Below, one piece after another: positions 63,070 through 64,000 of a stretch of 64,000 nt of DNA (positions are counted from its first letter, which is position 1; each line of letters starts with the position of its first letter). The DNA is from Branchiostoma floridae (Eukaryota > Chordata > Leptocardii > Amphioxiformes > Branchiostomatidae), in the NCBI RefSeq assembly GCF_000003815.2, contig NC_049986.1, positions 18,111,969 through 18,175,968 of the forward strand, read 5' to 3'. The translations under genes and the position numbers were made by a program. The notes under the pieces were generated by a model. The model was given only the letters and a program-made list of their open reading frames with translations. It did not search any database and was not told the DNA's origin.

Positions 63070-63825
63070 GTGGTAAAGAGAAAATTATATTCCTTACAGC
63101 CTTCGAGCTCTAACCAAGCATACAGCTAGCTACATTTGTACAATTACCAAGAAGCGAAAGGAAATTGAATGTACCACAGTAGTATAAATATATATGACTT
63201 TACCATTGTTACAGTTGTGATTTTTTTTACCATGTGACCTGTACTTACTACTAACTTAGCACAGTGGGGCAAAAATGTACAATAAATGTCTTGACGAAAT
63301 ACAAAATACTAGCGCCAGCCTTTACGACTTTATTTATATGGAGCAAATCAGAGCAACACCGATGCATCACAACATTAATATTCATGATTTTGGTTGATGG
63401 CTTGGAAGAAATTATAGCGACGGGTGGAATTCCGCCCCCTGAGAAAAGGCTGTCGCCTGAGAAAACACGAAGAATTCAAATCGTAGCCAAATATGTAACA
63501 GTGGCCAGAACGATTGTCAAGTGATGCCAGCAACCCAGGCCCCGGGTCGGATATATAGATCACGTCAGATCGCTCCGTTCACAGCTGATCTTTGACGCTG
63601 TTTATCAAAGATCGTCAAATGTGGTTTATGCCTGTCGCCAAGTCCGGTAACAAATGTTACCACCAGAAGTAAGATTGTTCGTAGCCGCTATGAATTTATA
63701 TGGGCCATTATGCCGGCAATGTCTTATTTGGCACAGACACGACCCTCGCGGCAGAAGAACCTGTTGACAATTGCGAATCAGGACTCCCTCCAAAATATGA
63801 TAGTCTCTACCAGACTCCGGATCGC
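63070..63825. other. No recognised gene
   Basis: Contains ORFs up to 86 codons without domain or splice support. Confidence 0.35.
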
Positions 63826-63950
63826 TGGAAAAATCGTAGAAATGGAACAAATAGAGGAGTAAGCCGGCCAGAGGAATATAACCGGCCAGGGAACAGCTCG
63901 CGATCCACGTGGCTTACTCCTCTATTTGTTCCATTTCTACGATTTTTCCA
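63826..63950. repeat. Perfect 40-bp inverted repeat with 45-bp spacer
   Basis: The arm 63826-63865 (TGGAAAAATCGTAGAAATGG... to TAAGCC) is matched without error by 63911-63950 on the other strand. The spacer contains the direct words GGCCAGAGGAATATAACC and GGCCAGGGAACAGC. Confidence 0.95.
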
Positions 63951-64000
63951 TTTCGACTGGTTTATTTGATCAAATCATTTCCAGTTGTCCGAGTAACTGC

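Overview
The window reads as invertebrate-chordate genomic DNA, most likely amphioxus (Branchiostoma). This is inferred from intron-rich genes, a WDR47 orthologue close to the vertebrate protein, single-exon leucine-rich-repeat (LRR) receptor genes, many small inverted-repeat elements and tRNA-derived SINEs. Three runs of N (8680-8779, 45794-45893, 62901-63004) show a scaffolded draft assembly. Nothing looks bacterial; there is no CRISPR array and no operon. Species and gene names were not checked against a database.

Layout. 0.5-5.8 kb: no protein gene recognised, but short acceptor/donor-bounded segments suggest a spliced, probably non-coding plus-strand transcript; a local duplication and short tandem repeats are present. 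8.1-12.1 kb, minus strand: a BTB-BACK-Kelch (KLHL-type) gene whose 5' exon is clear, while its 3' end is broken up by a repeat and an assembly gap. 13-20 kb: promoter-like sequence and repeats. 20.5-47.7 kb, plus strand: WDR47 (nemitin-like, LisH-CTLH-WD40), for which I reconstruct 13 coding exons in phase. One exon, encoding a WD40 blade, is missing, probably in the gap at 45.8 kb. The 15.8-kb intron 8 contains two tandemly duplicated single-exon LRR transmembrane receptor genes in antisense orientation. 54.4-57.1 kb, minus strand: a third, unrelated LRR transmembrane receptor with a tyrosine-rich tail. 57-64 kb: a repeat field with a cluster of MITEs carrying about 9-bp target duplications, a LINE tail, a 13-bp minisatellite and a perfect 40-bp inverted repeat.

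The most unusual observation is that WDR47 repeatedly carries tandem copies of its own exon edges. The acceptor and first bases of exons 1, 9, 12 and 13, and the last bases and donor of exons 6, 7 and 9, are each present 2-6 times in the adjoining intron. One upstream copy of the exon 9 acceptor is in frame and would add 71 residues. Two SINE insertions sit exactly on functional sites: one duplicated the exon 4 splice acceptor, the other duplicated the start codon of the third LRR gene. The paralogous LRR segments also record a dated hAT-like MITE insertion and the growth of a minisatellite from one unit.
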